A DNA stretch of 64,000 bases. Origin: Holacanthus passer (taxonomy: Eukaryota; Chordata; Actinopteri; Pomacanthidae). The number at the start of each line of letters is the position of its first letter. Position 1 is the stretch's first letter. Of the stretch, positions 62,237 through 64,000 are shown piece by piece. Made by a program: the position numbers and the translations under genes. The notes beneath the pieces were generated by a model. The model saw only the letters and a list, made by a program, of their open reading frames with translations. It was not told the DNA's origin and did not search any database. The stretch covers positions 992,001 to 1,056,000 of the forward strand of contig JAFREQ010000095.1 in NCBI GenBank assembly GCA_025331565.1, in the 5' to 3' direction.

Positions 62237-62893
62237 CATATGTTCTCTATCTATCTACAAATAGTCAACTGTTAAACCGACTTATTTATTCTTATGAAGG
62301 CTACTTTCTGTTTAAGTCAGACTGAATTAAATTCTCTGGAAACACGGAGGCATCACTACATATGAGGATCTTTGCTTTCATCCTGCCGCTCTGCCGTCTC
62401 ACTGATTCTTTCCCTGTCTGAAGTCTGCTCCCCAGCACAAATATCGCGGGTTAATCAGGTTTCTGGAAATGCCTTCCCCAATTATGGAAACCATGTTTCT
62501 TGTTTACGCGACGTTAAAGAAATCAGATTACTGCCGAAAGCTGACAGTAACACAGTTACTTAAGTGCAGGAAAGTGCACTGATTGATTCTGTCTTTTTTG
62601 GTCTTTCTCTCCCTCCTCTGTTACACTTTCATTTCAGCCTTTGTTGATGACACTTGCTCTTTTGTTTTCTCTCTGATGCTCACGCACACATTCCCAGCCT
62701 GTCTTTTTGTTGCATTTTGCTCCCTTCTGTCTTGTTTTGCTCGCACTTAGTCAGCCTCTCTCTCTTTCTTCTCATGATTCGTTTTTTCCCTCTCTGGCTG
62801 GTTGTAATCAGACTCAACAGGAGCTGATATCAGGCTGCTGCTCGGCTTCTGCTCACATGAGACGATGCTGCTGCTCTCCTCTATCTGGAGCCT

Positions 62894-62918
62894 TCACACA
62901 CACACACACACACACACA
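62894..62918 (+). repeat. (CA)n microsatellite
   Basis: A pure CA tract of about 12 units. Confidence 0.93.
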
Positions 62919-63291
62919 GTCAAGATTACACACATATCCTTGTTACGACATTGCATTGACCTCCAGTCATTGTTTCTCTTAACACCAACTATTTCATGCC
63001 TAAACCTAACCTGAACCAGGACCTCAGACATGACGGCTTGCCTCGTTAGGGCCGGACTGTGGTCTCCATGAGGTCTACTGGTCCCAGTAAGGAGGGTGTT
63101 TATATCTGAAATGGTCCAAAATAGGTAACAGAAATGAGCACAAACACACAAACACACACACAGACAGATATGGGATTTTTAGAAATCTAACACAGGCACA
63201 AACATACACGAACTGTACATCTACTACACACAGATACAGACACACACATGAAGACAAGCTCAACAAGAGATATGTGTACAGGCTGCTCCAA

Positions 63292-63293
<2 letters not shown>

Positions 63294-63336
<43 letters not shown>

Positions 63337-63488
63337 AGAAACAGATAAACAACCACACTCTTAAAAACTGAATTACATGACCAAAATACACATGTATACT
63401 GAAGGAAACACACAACCAAAAAAAGCTCAAAACACATGAAGACACATGTATGAACCCAGAAACATAGACAATAACAAGCAAGCTTCAT

Positions 63489-63525
<37 letters not shown>
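63294..63525 (+). repeat. two (CA)n microsatellites
   Basis: Two pure (CA)n tracts occupy 63294-63332 and about 63489-63525 within a generally ACA-rich region (63100-63640). Reverse-strand Cys/Val frames here are products of the repeat. Confidence 0.95.
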
Positions 63526-63527
<2 letters not shown>

Positions 63528-64000
63528 TAGACATATGTACCGTATACAGCCACAACATATAAACAAACACAGACTGCTCAACATTAACAGCCGCACAAAC
63601 ATATACACACAAAAAATGATGGTATGGTTGCACTCACACACGCCCCCTCATCTCCTGCAAAGGAAAACATGTATTTAATCAAAATTGCATATAACTTGCA
63701 AATGAATGAACCTAATAAGAAAATTGTCCGTTTTAGCTGCAAACATGATCTATTCTTTATGTGGCTGCTGCAGCGCCTGTACGACACACGCCTGTTCAGA
63801 ACGGGCCGATCGCTCGGCCTTGAATGTTGCTGCTTGCAGCTTTCTCAACATCACCGACCTGCAGATCTGTAGAGCAGCCGCAGTTCTGGACGCGGCAGTT
63901 TCAGATCCACAGTTTTAGACGTACGCATGTGCAACTGTTTTTTTTTTTTTTTTCCCTTTTAAAACATCATTAACAACACAGTAATATGACAACACACCAC

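Larger units (their letters stand above)
59981..64000 (-). other. znf385d: 5' flank of znf385d exon 1 (5' UTR, promoter and upstream DNA)
   Basis: No coding exon of any recognised gene lies here. It contains CT/TCC tracts (60187-60662), a family C repeat (60981-61470), inverted-repeat element copy B (61596-61942) and several CA/TG microsatellites (62191-63525). No clear TATA box or transcription start could be fixed. If znf385d has further upstream non-coding or alternative coding exons, they are either short and unrecognised or outside the window. Confidence 0.55.

Noticed and set aside
63075..63641. 188-codon minus-strand frame rich in Cys and Val
   Set aside because: It is an artefact of (CA)n repeats read as CVCV.
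1..64000. CRISPR arrays, operons, prokaryotic mobile elements, rRNA and tRNA genes
   Set aside because: No direct-repeat/spacer pattern, no ribosomal sequence and no bacterial gene organisation; the window is clearly vertebrate genomic DNA.

Overview
This window is eukaryotic, and everything recognisable in it points to a teleost fish, probably a percomorph. The coding exons are short and separated by kilobase-scale AT-rich introns with canonical GT-AG borders. The interspersed repeats are types I know as common in fish genomes: L2/Maui-like and Rex-like LINE relics, and several non-autonomous DNA-transposon families. Simple (CA)n and (CT)n repeats are dense. There are no operons, CRISPR arrays or prokaryotic signals. 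I see no tRNA or rRNA gene.

Most of the window (1-59980) is one minus-strand gene, a znf385d orthologue. It encodes a nuclear protein with matrin/U1-type C2H2 zinc fingers. Six coding exons can be placed with consistent reading phase: 59959-59980, 51888-52030, 27647-27754, 14892-15054, 2069-2416 and 674-855. Together they encode 322 residues, starting MESSMFFGNTCQ and ending in the third zinc finger at ...ETQLKQ. The final coding exon(s), holding the last His pair and the C-terminal region, lie beyond position 1. Each of the three fingers is divided between two exons. The introns are about 7.9, 24.1, 12.6, 12.5 and 1.2 kb, plus an incomplete last one.

A second, complete gene is nested in the third intron on the same strand: an uninterrupted 231-codon tetraspanin (20983-21678) with four membrane segments, a CCG motif, six cysteines in the large loop and a poly(A) signal downstream. 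A single-exon tetraspanin inside a host intron suggests a retrocopy or a secondarily intron-poor gene. It is the most distinctive gene-level feature here.

A minus-strand block at 45515-46356 looks coding-like. It is two long open stretches in one frame separated only by TGA TGA, plus a third in another frame. I cannot identify it; it may be a decayed gene copy.

The rest is intron or 5' flank. LINE relics lie at 4830-5660, 17740-18540 and 52800-53015. Two copies of one terminal-inverted-repeat element lie at 29433-29969 and 61596-61942. Other fish repeat families lie at 7631-7985, 24230-24752, 33055-33620, 54630-54950, 56727-57130 and 60981-61470. A very long (TC)n tract covers 49751-50174. 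The 5' flank upstream of exon 1 (59981-64000) is rich in CT/TCC tracts and CA repeats. Several non-repetitive blocks rich in TAAT-type motifs look like conserved non-coding enhancers, but only cross-species alignment could establish that.
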